A DNA stretch of 64,000 nucleotides from Vicingaceae bacterium. Lineage in GTDB: Bacteria; Bacteroidota; Bacteroidia; Flavobacteriales_E; Vicingaceae. The notes under the pieces are model-generated. The model saw nothing but the letters and a program-made list of their open reading frames with translations. It searched no databases and was not told the DNA's origin. The translations under genes and the position numbers were made by a program. The stretch spans positions 124,001 to 188,000 of the forward strand of contig JAOKCF010000001.1 of the NCBI GenBank assembly GCA_028245195.1, given 5' to 3'. Shown here piece after piece: positions 43,595 through 51,793 of the stretch. The first letter of the stretch is position 1, and the number at the start of each line of letters is the position of its first letter.

Positions 43595-44705
43595 GGATCT
43601 TGTTTATTAAATTTAGATAAACTTCTTCTGCACAATAATTAAAACTTCCTGAGACTTTCGACTTTTCTGAACTACTAAATATAGTATTAATTTTATTTTC
43701 TGAAAGATTATTAAAATCTAATCTTTTCACCATTGGAGTTTTATTCGAATCGTATTCAAAAATACCTTGCATTTCTTGGGGGTACCAAACATCTAAACCA
43801 CAACTCAAATACTCGAATAACTTATTGGGCGCATTGTAAATATAATTTGGAGTTTTTGCCTTGTATAGAACAAGTCCAATATGATGTTTACTTAAAACGG
43901 ATGAAAGTTGCTTATAAGCCAATCCTTTATAAACTCTTATCTTTAAGTTTCCTTTTGTTACTTCCTTTTGCATTACAAATTCATTTAGATGTAAACAATA
44001 AATACTTAAAACGATTTTTTCAGATTGATGATTTAGATAATCAATTAATTCCTGTAAATAACTTCCTTCTTCGGTTAAAGTGTAACCCACATATACAAAT
44101 TTCAAAGTCTCTTTCCCGTCCCATTTCTCATTTTGAATTGCCCATGATTTCAAAGGAAAATTTGGAACATGATGGTCTCGGTCTTGATTAAAATCCAAGT
44201 TTTCATCTTTTAAGAATTTGTTTAATCTAACCTCATTTGTATGAGATATCCAATTAGATTTTTTATATAACCGTTTTTCTAAACGATGTAAAATCCTCTC
44301 AACTAAGCTTGCTACTCTATATTCTTCAAGACTAGTATATTCATGATAATGAATAAATAGTTTGGCTCTAGGATTTATTATGTTGATATATAAGTAAGCA
44401 GGTAAGGCAGACAAACTTTCAAAATACATTACCTGCATTGGACGATATTTAACTAACATATAAATAGCAAAAGAATTGTAAGCTAAATATGTTAGCCAGA
44501 GTATAATTTTATTAGAACTCAGTTTTCCAAAACGAAATATCTTTAAACCTTTGTCGGAAATTTTTGGAAGCTTACCTGTTGTGCTTAAACAGAAGACAGA
44601 AAGCTCTATTAATTTTGAATGGTTTAAAACATATATTAAGTTTTGAACTGGTGGGTAGTTTTCAATTGGACGGAAGTGAAGAATAAAAAAATTACTTCTG
44701 CTCAT
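43584..44705 (-). CDS. GT-B glycosyltransferase (family uncertain)
   Basis: A 373-residue protein starting MSRSNFFILHFRPIENYPP. It has a GT-B layout: an N-terminal acceptor half with KLFIHYHEYTSLEEYRVASL, a linker, and a donor half from LKFVYVGYTLTEEGSYLQEL with GLVLYKAKTPNYIYNAPNKL and FEYLSCGLDVWYP, the E-containing donor loop. The family number is not certain (GT4-like is most probable). It has an AT-rich composition like the rest of the central block. It is upstream of the cgeB-like gene with an 11-nt overlap and is separated by 88 nt from the PIG-L-like gene. Confidence 0.8.
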   Translation of the reverse strand: MSRSNFFILHFRPIENYPPVQNLIYVLNHSKLIELSVFCLSTTGKLPKISDKGLKIFRFGKLSSNKIILWLTYLAYNSFAIYMLVKYRPMQVMYFESLSALPAYLYINIINPRAKLFIHYHEYTSLEEYRVASLVERILHRLEKRLYKKSNWISHTNEVRLNKFLKDENLDFNQDRDHHVPNFPLKSWAIQNEKWDGKETLKFVYVGYTLTEEGSYLQELIDYLNHQSEKIVLSIYCLHLNEFVMQKEVTKGNLKIRVYKGLAYKQLSSVLSKHHIGLVLYKAKTPNYIYNAPNKLFEYLSCGLDVWYPQEMQGIFEYDSNKTPMVKRLDFNNLSENKINTIFSSSEKSKVSGSFNYCAEEVYLNLINKILDK

Positions 44706-44793
44706 TATAAATTTAGAATAAAAGAAAAGAATATGGTAAATTTCTCACAGAATAGATAAAAATAACATCTTTTTTAAGAAATAAGTTAGCGAA

Positions 44794-45429
44794 TTATAAC
44801 ATTCGCCACCTTATTACCTCAAAAGCCTCAGCATATTTTGTGTTAATCTGGGTTCCTCGAGTGCAAGCTATTCCCTTCACAAAATCGTCTGTAAAATAAT
44901 GACGATTTGCAATTTGCTGTGATTTGTAAAAGCTTAACATTTTCTTTTTCTTCTCTAAATCTTCCTCAGACAATTCAACAAAGAATTGAGTTTTAAATTC
45001 AATATGATTCCATGGCAGTTCATAACAGATAATGCTAGCACTTGTTTTAAAAGCTCTTACCATCTCACTTGAGATTACCTGATGATCCTGATGGTAATCA
45101 TTTAGAGATGGACCAATTACTAAGTCAGGCTTGAAGTCCTTTTTTATTTTCACTAACTCTTCAAGAATCTCTTGCCTACTCTCTGCAAGTTTTCTTACCT
45201 TATAGTCATAAGTAATAAATTGATTTTCTTTCAAACCTATATACTTTGCGACATTACTAAATTCTTTCCCTAAAGTATCAGGAGGTAAGTTCGGCGGTAA
45301 AGATTCTGATGCTGTTGAAAATGCAATCCAAAGTATATTCTTGCCTTCTCTTATTAACTTTGCTATTGTTCCACCACAACCTAATTCCCCATCATCAGTA
45401 TGTGGCGATAATATTAAAATATTATTCAT
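44794..45429 (-). CDS. PIG-L/LmbE-family deacetylase
   Basis: A 211-residue zinc-dependent N-deacetylase of the PIG-L/LmbE fold. The zinc motif SPHTDDGELGCGG (residues 8-20) supplies His and Asp ligands, and the downstream NDYHQDHQVISSEM holds the third ligand, with the usual Asp as general base. It probably removes an acetyl group from a GlcNAc-type or acyl-amino sugar. It is 12 nt downstream of an ATP-grasp ligase and near a VOC protein, suggesting sequential deacetylation and re-acylation of one amino sugar; that scheme is inferred. No signal peptide, so it acts in the cytoplasm. Confidence 0.88.
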   Translation of the reverse strand: MNNILILSPHTDDGELGCGGTIAKLIREGKNILWIAFSTASESLPPNLPPDTLGKEFSNVAKYIGLKENQFITYDYKVRKLAESRQEILEELVKIKKDFKPDLVIGPSLNDYHQDHQVISSEMVRAFKTSASIICYELPWNHIEFKTQFFVELSEEDLEKKKKMLSFYKSQQIANRHYFTDDFVKGIACTRGTQINTKYAEAFEVIRWRML

Positions 45430-45441
45430 AACCTCTTTTTA

Positions 45442-46479
45442 TTAAAAGAAAACCTGATCCATATATCGAATCATTCTTCTCCCATATTTAATTCTACTTT
45501 GATACTCTTTTACTTCTTCCTTTGTATATTCTCCTAAAGCCAATTTTATTGATAAATAGGGTTCAATCATATCTTCCTGATATATAAAAGTAGATACTCT
45601 AGTATTAATTTCAATTAAATTGTTTCCAATAAATTGAATTGCTGCATTATAATCCAATGGTAGTTTTTCAATTATTTTCTTACAACTCATTGCTATTTCA
45701 GGTCGATCCACTAATTCACCGGAAGTTATAACACCAGCTCTAGCAGTTTCCCTTGTTTTTATTGTTGTTAATAAAACTTCACCACCCATAGAAAGTACCA
45801 TAGCATCATTCTCTTCTCCTTCAACTAGCTCCATTAATAAAAATTTAGGAAACTCTTTTTCATCCTTAAATATTGAATAAAACTCATTCATTGATATGAA
45901 GGTTGACTCTGGTTTATAATTTAGTAACAAGTCTTTCCTGGAAACTTTATCATCAATTACCCTAAACCCTCTACTTCCTTTAGAAAAATGAGGCTTAAAA
46001 CAGATTCGTTTCTCAGGATAACCTAATAATTCAGAATCCCTCACGAACTCTTCTAAAGTTTTTGGGTTATAGTAGTTCGGAACACTAACACCTGCTACTC
46101 CTTTGAGAGTTTCATAAAGAGAGAACTTATTAGATGCTATGTTTATGATGTCGTGATCTGAAACAATCACCTTGGTACCTAATTCCTCTAATTCCTCTTT
46201 ATGTTTAGAAATTTTTTTTACCTCATAAGATGAAACACAAAAAAAAATATCTGGTTTTTCTTTTGAAATTAAATCCTTTACACTTGGAATATAATCATCG
46301 TCATCTGCAGAAGGGATCTGCTCAAATTTATCAGCAATAAACCGACCAATTGGTTCAACCGACATGTCGGTACCAATTATATATATATCACGTTCTATTA
46401 CTTTGTTTTTAAGCCAGTAAATAAATGTAGATGCACCAGGACAGCCACAAGCTGTCACAATAACCTTAATTGAATCCAT
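45442..46479 (-). CDS. ATP-grasp carboxylate-amine ligase-like protein
   Basis: A 345-residue ATP-grasp protein related to carbamoyl-phosphate synthase large-subunit halves. The N-terminal Rossmann-like part is VIVTACGCPGASTFIYWLKN; the ATP-grasp core includes KRICFKPHFSKGSRGFRVID, FLLMELVEGEENDAMVLS and the metal site NLIEINTRVSTFIYQED (Glu and Asn ligands). Such enzymes join a carboxylate to an amine or thiol through an acyl-phosphate. In a polysaccharide locus it may attach an amino acid or other acid to an amino sugar. It is followed 12 nt later by the PIG-L-like gene. The substrate is not visible. Confidence 0.85.
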   Translation of the reverse strand: MDSIKVIVTACGCPGASTFIYWLKNKVIERDIYIIGTDMSVEPIGRFIADKFEQIPSADDDDYIPSVKDLISKEKPDIFFCVSSYEVKKISKHKEELEELGTKVIVSDHDIINIASNKFSLYETLKGVAGVSVPNYYNPKTLEEFVRDSELLGYPEKRICFKPHFSKGSRGFRVIDDKVSRKDLLLNYKPESTFISMNEFYSIFKDEKEFPKFLLMELVEGEENDAMVLSMGGEVLLTTIKTRETARAGVITSGELVDRPEIAMSCKKIIEKLPLDYNAAIQFIGNNLIEINTRVSTFIYQEDMIEPYLSIKLALGEYTKEEVKEYQSRIKYGRRMIRYMDQVFF

Positions 46480-46592
46480 GATGAATTTACATTATAATGT
46501 TACTATAGAATAGGTAATCCTAATTATTAGATAATACTTTTGTATCTATGCATGCCATCTTTAATACTAACACTTATTACCTAATAAATGAT

Positions 46593-46994
46593 TTAATACA
46601 TAAACCTCGGATCATAATAATATTTAAATTCAATTAAATTATTAGAAGGGTCCATTAGGAAAAATGTTAAATGTTCTTCTGCCGCTCCTTTAAATCTGAC
46701 AAACTCTTTCTTAAAGAAAGCAATCTCTCGTTGAATTGCCATGTTACGAACATCGTCAAAAGATTTTCTGTCCTTAAATGTGATTCCAAAATGTCGTGGA
46801 TACATCTCTGGAGCTGTAAGAACCTTGGTAGGATCTAAATGACAAACTAATTGGTCTCCAAAAAAATCGATAGTAACTCTATCATCATATTCTCTGCATA
46901 TCTTACAGGCTAACAGTTTATTATAGAAATGCTTGGTTTCTTCAATATCTTTACAAGGAATTGCTATATGGCATACATTATTTGCATCTCTCAT
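46593..46994 (-). CDS. VOC-family (glyoxalase-fold) protein
   Basis: A 133-residue vicinal-oxygen-chelate protein. Two beta-alpha-beta-beta-beta units are visible. Likely metal ligands are His9 in VCHIAIPCKDIEETKHFYNK, the His in YPRHFGITFKD and the Glu in NNLIEFKYY, the classical set for VOC enzymes, so it is probably a metalloenzyme and not only a binding protein. The end FYKYYYDPRF-like (EFKYYYDPRFMY) is typical of dioxygenase/isomerase-like members. It lies among sugar-modifying genes; its own reaction there is unknown. A TAnnTTTG element lies 43 nt upstream. Confidence 0.85.
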   Translation of the reverse strand: MRDANNVCHIAIPCKDIEETKHFYNKLLACKICREYDDRVTIDFFGDQLVCHLDPTKVLTAPEMYPRHFGITFKDRKSFDDVRNMAIQREIAFFKKEFVRFKGAAEEHLTFFLMDPSNNLIEFKYYYDPRFMY

Positions 46995-47037
46995 TTTAAA
47001 GTTAAAATCTGGCGTAGTTGTTAATAATCTCTATTTT

Positions 47038-47045
47038 CAAATATA
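47038..47045 (-). promoter_or_regulatory. Possible internal -7 element before the VOC gene
   Basis: The minus strand reads TATATTTG, a perfect TAnnTTTG, 43 nt before the ATG at 46994, in the 101-bp gap after the glycosyltransferase at 47096. No upstream element was found, so this may be chance in AT-rich DNA. Confidence 0.3.
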
Positions 47046-47095
47046 TACGAAGTTAGTTAAAATTTCTCTTCGCCTTATTATTGATTCTATACATA

Positions 47096-48202
47096 TTATA
47101 GATTTTGAATAATATCTTCAATTTTTTTTATTTGATTCTGATAACTATTCCTTCTAGCATATTGTATTCTCGAATTTAATTTTTCATTCGAATTATAGTA
47201 CGACAATTTCTTAATTACCTTATCAAACAGTTTTATATAATCTTTATTTGAATCTGAATCTAACATTTCCAAAAGATCTGATTTTGTATTATAAGAGCTC
47301 ATATTGGTTGAAATAATAACTCTACCTGTACTTAAATATTCTAGAATTTTGTGACTATTTGAAGATTTATTCCTGCTTTGAGCAAAAGTTGATTGCCGAT
47401 CATAACAGATTAGAAATGCATCCATATTAACATACAGCTCTGCTATCTCTTTTGGTTCAATCTTACCGTATAATTTCACATTTTTAGCTTTTTCTAACAT
47501 TTCTTTAAACCTTACAAAGGACTCGTCTGTATCAGAGAATGGCCCAATAAAGTGAAAATTAATTGCTGTATAAGAAGAAACAATTTCTTTAATAATTTCT
47601 CTATCAATCGACAACAATGCGAGATTTCCACAGTAACAGACATTGATAGTTTCATTTTTTTTCTCCCATGAATAATATTCCTCTTTAATAAACCATTGAG
47701 ATAAACCATGTTCAATAAGAAATTTTTTATTATGATTAAACCTATCTAAAATTGACTCTGCAACACCCAAAACAATATTTGAGGTGAAAGCCGGTTCAGT
47801 ATAGCCTGGTCCCATAATATTATCCACTTGATGGTATATAACTTTGCTTGAATTAAATTTATTTAACTCAGGGTACAATGCTGTAAAACTCCAAATTAGA
47901 TCAATTTTACTTTTCAAACTTTTTAACCTAAAAATATGAATTCTTAGTAAAAACTTAAATAATGAAGTAAAATGAAATTTTAAGTTATATGGAAACCATA
48001 AACTGTGGTTTACAATTGTAAGATTCTTTTGTACTTTAATTTTCTTAATTAATAAGTACTTCAATCCTTTTTGGGGAGGATTCACGAAATAAACATCATT
48101 GCCTCTATATGCAAGCGCCATTGCATAGTGATGCTTTGACACTTTTATATGCTCCCAGTCCTGGGGTGATAGAATGAATATAGTCTTATCAACTAATTTC
48201 AT
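47096..48202 (-). CDS. GT-B glycosyltransferase, TuaH-like
   Basis: A 368-residue glycosyltransferase. It opens MKLVDKTIFILSPQDWEHIK, with the SPQDW stretch seen in TuaH-type transferases, and GNDVYFVNPP. The donor half has INVCYCGNLALLSIDREIIK, NFHFIGPFSDTDESF and NSHKILEYLSTGRVIISTNM, the last with the E..S.G donor-site motif. Its start codon overlaps the pseA-like stop by 4 nt (ATGA), so both are co-translated. The sugar is unknown; its position next to the amidotransferase gene makes transfer of an amidino sugar an option, but this is inference. Confidence 0.84.
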   Translation of the reverse strand: MKLVDKTIFILSPQDWEHIKVSKHHYAMALAYRGNDVYFVNPPQKGLKYLLIKKIKVQKNLTIVNHSLWFPYNLKFHFTSLFKFLLRIHIFRLKSLKSKIDLIWSFTALYPELNKFNSSKVIYHQVDNIMGPGYTEPAFTSNIVLGVAESILDRFNHNKKFLIEHGLSQWFIKEEYYSWEKKNETINVCYCGNLALLSIDREIIKEIVSSYTAINFHFIGPFSDTDESFVRFKEMLEKAKNVKLYGKIEPKEIAELYVNMDAFLICYDRQSTFAQSRNKSSNSHKILEYLSTGRVIISTNMSSYNTKSDLLEMLDSDSNKDYIKLFDKVIKKLSYYNSNEKLNSRIQYARRNSYQNQIKKIEDIIQNL

Positions 48203-49329
48203 CTAAAAATCTTATACACTTTTTTCAACGGTTTTAGAATTGGGTAATGATTTTCAATATCCCCTTCTACTTCGAAATCTTGATGAGCTCTTGGTTTTTC
48301 TGCCAAGATCGCATCAAATTCAGTTTCAGTAAATCCAAGTTTTTTGATAACATATTCCTTATCTGTGGCCAATTGATTCAAATCATAGAAAGATTCTTTT
48401 AGCTCTTCAATAGCTTGCTCTTTGGTCAACTGTTTGGAGCAGATTAAGGTTGACAAATGAGCTTTTCTTTTATCTACCTTAAACTTTGTCGGCAGGATAT
48501 AATTCTGATAAAACTTTGTAAAGACTGACTCATGGTGTTTCCCACCATAATCTTGCCATCCAATTTCTTTAGTAATTACTTCCTTAACTTTTACTTTATT
48601 GTAAGGTGCCCAATCAATAGGTTTTAAAAAGCTTAATTTTTTATATTTTAAATAATAAGCTTTTTTTAACACGCTAAAAAAAGGATAAGTTTTCAATTCT
48701 ACCTCTCCAAATTTTGAATGGATATCCTTAATATTCAAAGAATCTAATTTGCCATGGACCCAGGCCTTTGGAAGTATTCCTTCTGTTTCAATATTAGAGC
48801 CACTTAAAACAAATTTGACATTATGTTTTGCAGCAAGTCTATATAAGGCTCCAATAATAGCGTGATCTGTTATGGCTTCTATATCAATAACCCCTGCTTT
48901 CAAGTAAGCGCGTTGCAAATCTCTGAACTCTTCCCAATCTACGACCAATGTGTATAGATCAGCATCCAAATAATCAATAATTTTATTAATATTTTGAACA
49001 GCAATCTCCGAATTCCATCCATTATCAAAATGGACCACTAAAGGACTTAGCTTAGCCTCTTTTACCAGGTATGCAATATAGGTGCTATCCACACCTCCAC
49101 TAACTCCAATAATACAGTCGTATTTTTTACCCTTACCCAATTCCTTAATTTTAGAAATAGTATTTAACCATTTCTGCCTTCCTGCCTCACCATGAATAAG
49201 CTTCTCTTCAGCAATCTTCTGATAGTCGTACCAATAGTTACTTACTCCTTCTTTATCAAATGTAATTCCCTTATCGGCGACATTATCCATTATAGTCTTA
49301 GAGCACTGCTTATAATCTTCTTGTAGCAT
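48199..49329 (-). CDS. pseA: N-acetyl sugar amidotransferase (PseA/WbpG family)
   Basis: A 376-residue enzyme that converts an N-acetyl group of a sugar to an acetamidino group, using ammonia from a HisH/HisF pair. The PP-loop is IIGVSGGVDSTYIAYL, followed by VVHFDNGWNSEIAVQNINKI and VLSGSNIETEGILP, both typical of PseA/WbpG. The family was defined in Pseudomonas aeruginosa LPS and Campylobacter flagellin glycosylation. hisF and hisH homologues lie upstream but are separated by fkbM and sulfotransferase genes. Given the legionaminic-type pathway in the same locus, a Leg5Am-type product is plausible; which sugar is modified is not shown by sequence. Confidence 0.92.
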   Translation of the reverse strand: MLQEDYKQCSKTIMDNVADKGITFDKEGVSNYWYDYQKIAEEKLIHGEAGRQKWLNTISKIKELGKGKKYDCIIGVSGGVDSTYIAYLVKEAKLSPLVVHFDNGWNSEIAVQNINKIIDYLDADLYTLVVDWEEFRDLQRAYLKAGVIDIEAITDHAIIGALYRLAAKHNVKFVLSGSNIETEGILPKAWVHGKLDSLNIKDIHSKFGEVELKTYPFFSVLKKAYYLKYKKLSFLKPIDWAPYNKVKVKEVITKEIGWQDYGGKHHESVFTKFYQNYILPTKFKVDKRKAHLSTLICSKQLTKEQAIEELKESFYDLNQLATDKEYVIKKLGFTETEFDAILAEKPRAHQDFEVEGDIENHYPILKPLKKVYKIFR

Positions 49330-49340
49330 TCTCTTAGTTA

Positions 49341-50198
49341 TTAAAGTTGAATTGACTTAATAATGTCAAGGTCTGATTCATGAACACAAATGTAATCACA
49401 TGCAGAGATTTCTGAATGTATCCCAATTGATTCTACCATAACTAAATCTTTTATTTTAGTCTCTGTTTTAACTAATCTAAATAAATGATATTTCTCAACC
49501 TCTAAAATGGATTCAACCTTCTTTTGGCGTTCCAACCTGTCAGTATTTTCTTTACTATATACTGGTAAAATTTCTATTAAAATAATCGGCTTATCTTCAG
49601 CAATTTTACCTTTAAAACTCTCTAAAACTTGGAACTCTGCGCCTTCTACATCAATTTTTAAAAACCCCATTTTCCCATCTCCGATTAAATTCGAAAAAGC
49701 TAATTCATCATACAATGGAATATAAGTTGTCCTATCAATTCGTTGATTTGGCCTAAAGTCTGAAATCATTGAAGCAGCAGAGTCCGAGTTCCCTGTGCTG
49801 TAAAAATTCAATACCCCAATTTCACTTTTGTTCGATACCCCAAAAGGAAACAAATTTGTTTTTTTAAAGTTGTTCAGTTTGATTAAATTCATAGTATAAT
49901 GAACGCAAAAAGAGTTTGGTTCGAAACCAAAATACTCTCGATTACTTTGAACAGACTTAAGCTTTAGTAAAGTTTGGCCAATATTTACTCCAACGTCAAC
50001 GAAACACCCTTCTTTTTTATGGAGGAGTAATTCTAAAATACTAATCATCCAACGTTCAGATATAAATAAATTAGAATAACCATCCCCCTCAATTACTGGG
50101 ATTTTAAACACTTTCTTATTCAATTCAATATTTACAATAAGATTTACATGCTTTAAAAATTGTAGTTTGTGTAATATTTTTATAAAAATCTTTTTCAT
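49341..50198 (-). CDS. FkbM-family SAM-dependent methyltransferase
   Basis: A 285-residue O-methyltransferase of the FkbM type, common in surface-glycan loci where it methylates sugar hydroxyls. The SAM site is GCFVDVGVNIGQTLLKLKSV, followed by YFGFEPNSFCVHYTMNLIKL, and the family signature GFLKIDVEGAEFQVLESFKG with the conserved DVEGAE. The N-terminal 60 residues are an extra beta-rich region (VNIELNKKVFKIPVIEGDG) also seen in family members. It sits between hisF-like and pseA-like genes, 8 nt and 11 nt away. The exact hydroxyl is unknown. Confidence 0.9.
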   Translation of the reverse strand: MKKIFIKILHKLQFLKHVNLIVNIELNKKVFKIPVIEGDGYSNLFISERWMISILELLLHKKEGCFVDVGVNIGQTLLKLKSVQSNREYFGFEPNSFCVHYTMNLIKLNNFKKTNLFPFGVSNKSEIGVLNFYSTGNSDSAASMISDFRPNQRIDRTTYIPLYDELAFSNLIGDGKMGFLKIDVEGAEFQVLESFKGKIAEDKPIILIEILPVYSKENTDRLERQKKVESILEVEKYHLFRLVKTETKIKDLVMVESIGIHSEISACDYICVHESDLDIIKSIQL

Positions 50199-50206
50199 CT
50201 TATACT

Positions 50207-50974
50207 TTAGTCTGTAAAAATCGTCTTTAATTCCTTTTGTGAAGGGTAATTTATTAAAATCCCTTTATTCTCCCCTCTATAAACAAACAAACTTCCCGCT
50301 GCTATAGCAGAAGCACCACTCTCAACAGCACTTTTGAAGCTTAACAGACTATTTGCCCCTCCACATACAACCACAGGTAGGTTAGAAATTTTAGAAACCA
50401 AGCTTATTAAACCAAGGTCAAAATCTTTAAATGTTCCGTCCCTATCTATTGAATTTATAAATAATTCACCGGCGCCTGCATCCATTATCATTTTAACATA
50501 ATCCTCTAATTCAACATTTAACCTTTTCTGTCCTGAATTGACATATACTTGATATTTACCAAACAATGATTTCTTAACGTCAATTGATACAACAATACTC
50601 TGAGAACCAAATATTATGGAAGCTTCTGTGACTAAACCTAGACTATTCTTTAATGAGGAATTTAAAATGACTTTTTCTATTCCCAACTTAAATAGTTTTT
50701 TAATTTGATCCATATTAGTAATTCCCCCACCATAACCAAACGGCATAAATGCTTCACTGCAGATTTCCTCTATTTTGGAATAGTTGGGCTCATTATTATT
50801 AACAGTTGCTCGAATGTCTAATAACAGAAGTTCATCTACCTCATTGTCGTTAAATATTTTCACAGCATTAATTGGATCCCCAATGTAATTTGGTTTCTTA
50901 AACTTTACGGTTTTAACAAGTTTATCCCCTATGATTGTTAATACAGGAATAACTCTAATATTTTCAGTCATCAT
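50207..50974 (-). CDS. hisF2: HisF-like ammonia-channel subunit (glycan amidation variant)
   Basis: A 255-residue (beta/alpha)8 barrel of the HisF family found in polysaccharide loci. Start is ATG 50974 (ATG 50971 also possible); a longer in-frame start at 51019 runs into the sulfotransferase gene. In histidine HisF the N-terminal CLDVKDGRVVKG carries the catalytic Asp11; here the aligned stretch is IPVLTIIGDKLVKTVKFKK, with Thr in place of Asp, while the second Asp (VVSIDVKKS, Asp130 equivalent) remains, as does NSIDRDGTFKDFD. It therefore probably no longer cyclises and only passes ammonia from HisH to PseA. It overlaps the sulfotransferase stop by 11 nt. Confidence 0.9.
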   Translation of the reverse strand: MMTENIRVIPVLTIIGDKLVKTVKFKKPNYIGDPINAVKIFNDNEVDELLLLDIRATVNNNEPNYSKIEEICSEAFMPFGYGGGITNMDQIKKLFKLGIEKVILNSSLKNSLGLVTEASIIFGSQSIVVSIDVKKSLFGKYQVYVNSGQKRLNVELEDYVKMIMDAGAGELFINSIDRDGTFKDFDLGLISLVSKISNLPVVVCGGANSLLSFKSAVESGASAIAAGSLFVYRGENKGILINYPSQKELKTIFTD

Positions 50975-51792
50975 ATTTAAATTTCGAAAATTTAATTCCT
51001 GTAATTTTATAAAAATCAATCATATCAGCCTGCATTTTTGAAATCAATAATTCAGTTTCTTGTTGCGAAAGATTTGGTTTTTTTAATTGATTTTTAAAAA
51101 ATAAATTAGCCAACTTTTCACCAATTTGTTTTGCAACGGCAGGAGAAAGCCTCATAGCAATCCTATACAAATAGTTCCCTTTCAGTATTCTAGGAGTCCT
51201 TTTTGTCCCTGCAGTATTTGTGACGTAATCAAATAAATCCATATCATATAATGTTGGTAATTCCAAAAATTTAAAAGTCCTGTTCAGTTCATTTAATCTA
51301 TTTTCCTCTAAGCTTTCTAGCTTTAAAACATGAATTTGCCTCTTTTTAAAAAAACGCAAGTATTCCTTAAGTTGCATTCCATACAAACTAGTCTTTAAGT
51401 AATTATCACTTTCTTTACTATATAATATGTCTTCCGCTATGTCACAATGGTAACTTTCTAAGATATGGGATTTATATCTTTCGATTGGATCCCGGACTAT
51501 ATAAATCAATTTTACTTCTGGAGTATCTTTAAATATTTTTTCCGGAATATTTTTATAAAACTTATTATGACTTTTCGTGTAACTTTTAGGAGTTGTTCCT
51601 GCTATTTTTGAATTCGTATTAAAATAATATTGATAACATTCTAATGACTTTGAGTTAAATGTTTCTTCTGCGTAATAATGGATTTCCTTGGGTTCTGACA
51701 TAAATATGCTAGGATGTTTCAAGGTAATCTTGTAAACTCGAAGCACCCGACTTCATTGCACCAATAGTTAACAAGTTCGAAAATCGCTCCAT
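50964..51792 (-). pseudogene. Sulfotransferase with a one-base frameshift after the PAPS P-loop
   Basis: A PAPS-dependent sulfotransferase-like gene split between two frames. The true start is ATG 51792, 1 nt after the hisH stop; it encodes MERFSNLLTIGAMKSGASSL then QDY, including the 5'-phosphosulfate P-loop (IGAMKSGAS), and then stops at a TAG after LETS. Skipping one base at about 51723 restores LKHPSIFMSEPKEIHYYAEE, the usual continuation, and the frame stays open to 50964 with the 3'-phosphate motif IYIVRDPIERYKSHI. Without the shift the downstream ATG (51746) would lack the P-loop. It is either a recent pseudogene or a sequencing error. It lies between hisH and hisF. Confidence 0.85.
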
Positions 51793-51793
51793 T

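Noticed and set aside
43733-44191. 152-codon plus-strand ORF inside the glycosyltransferase at 43584
   Set aside because: Antisense to a full-length conserved-fold protein; its own translation has no motif or start signal.
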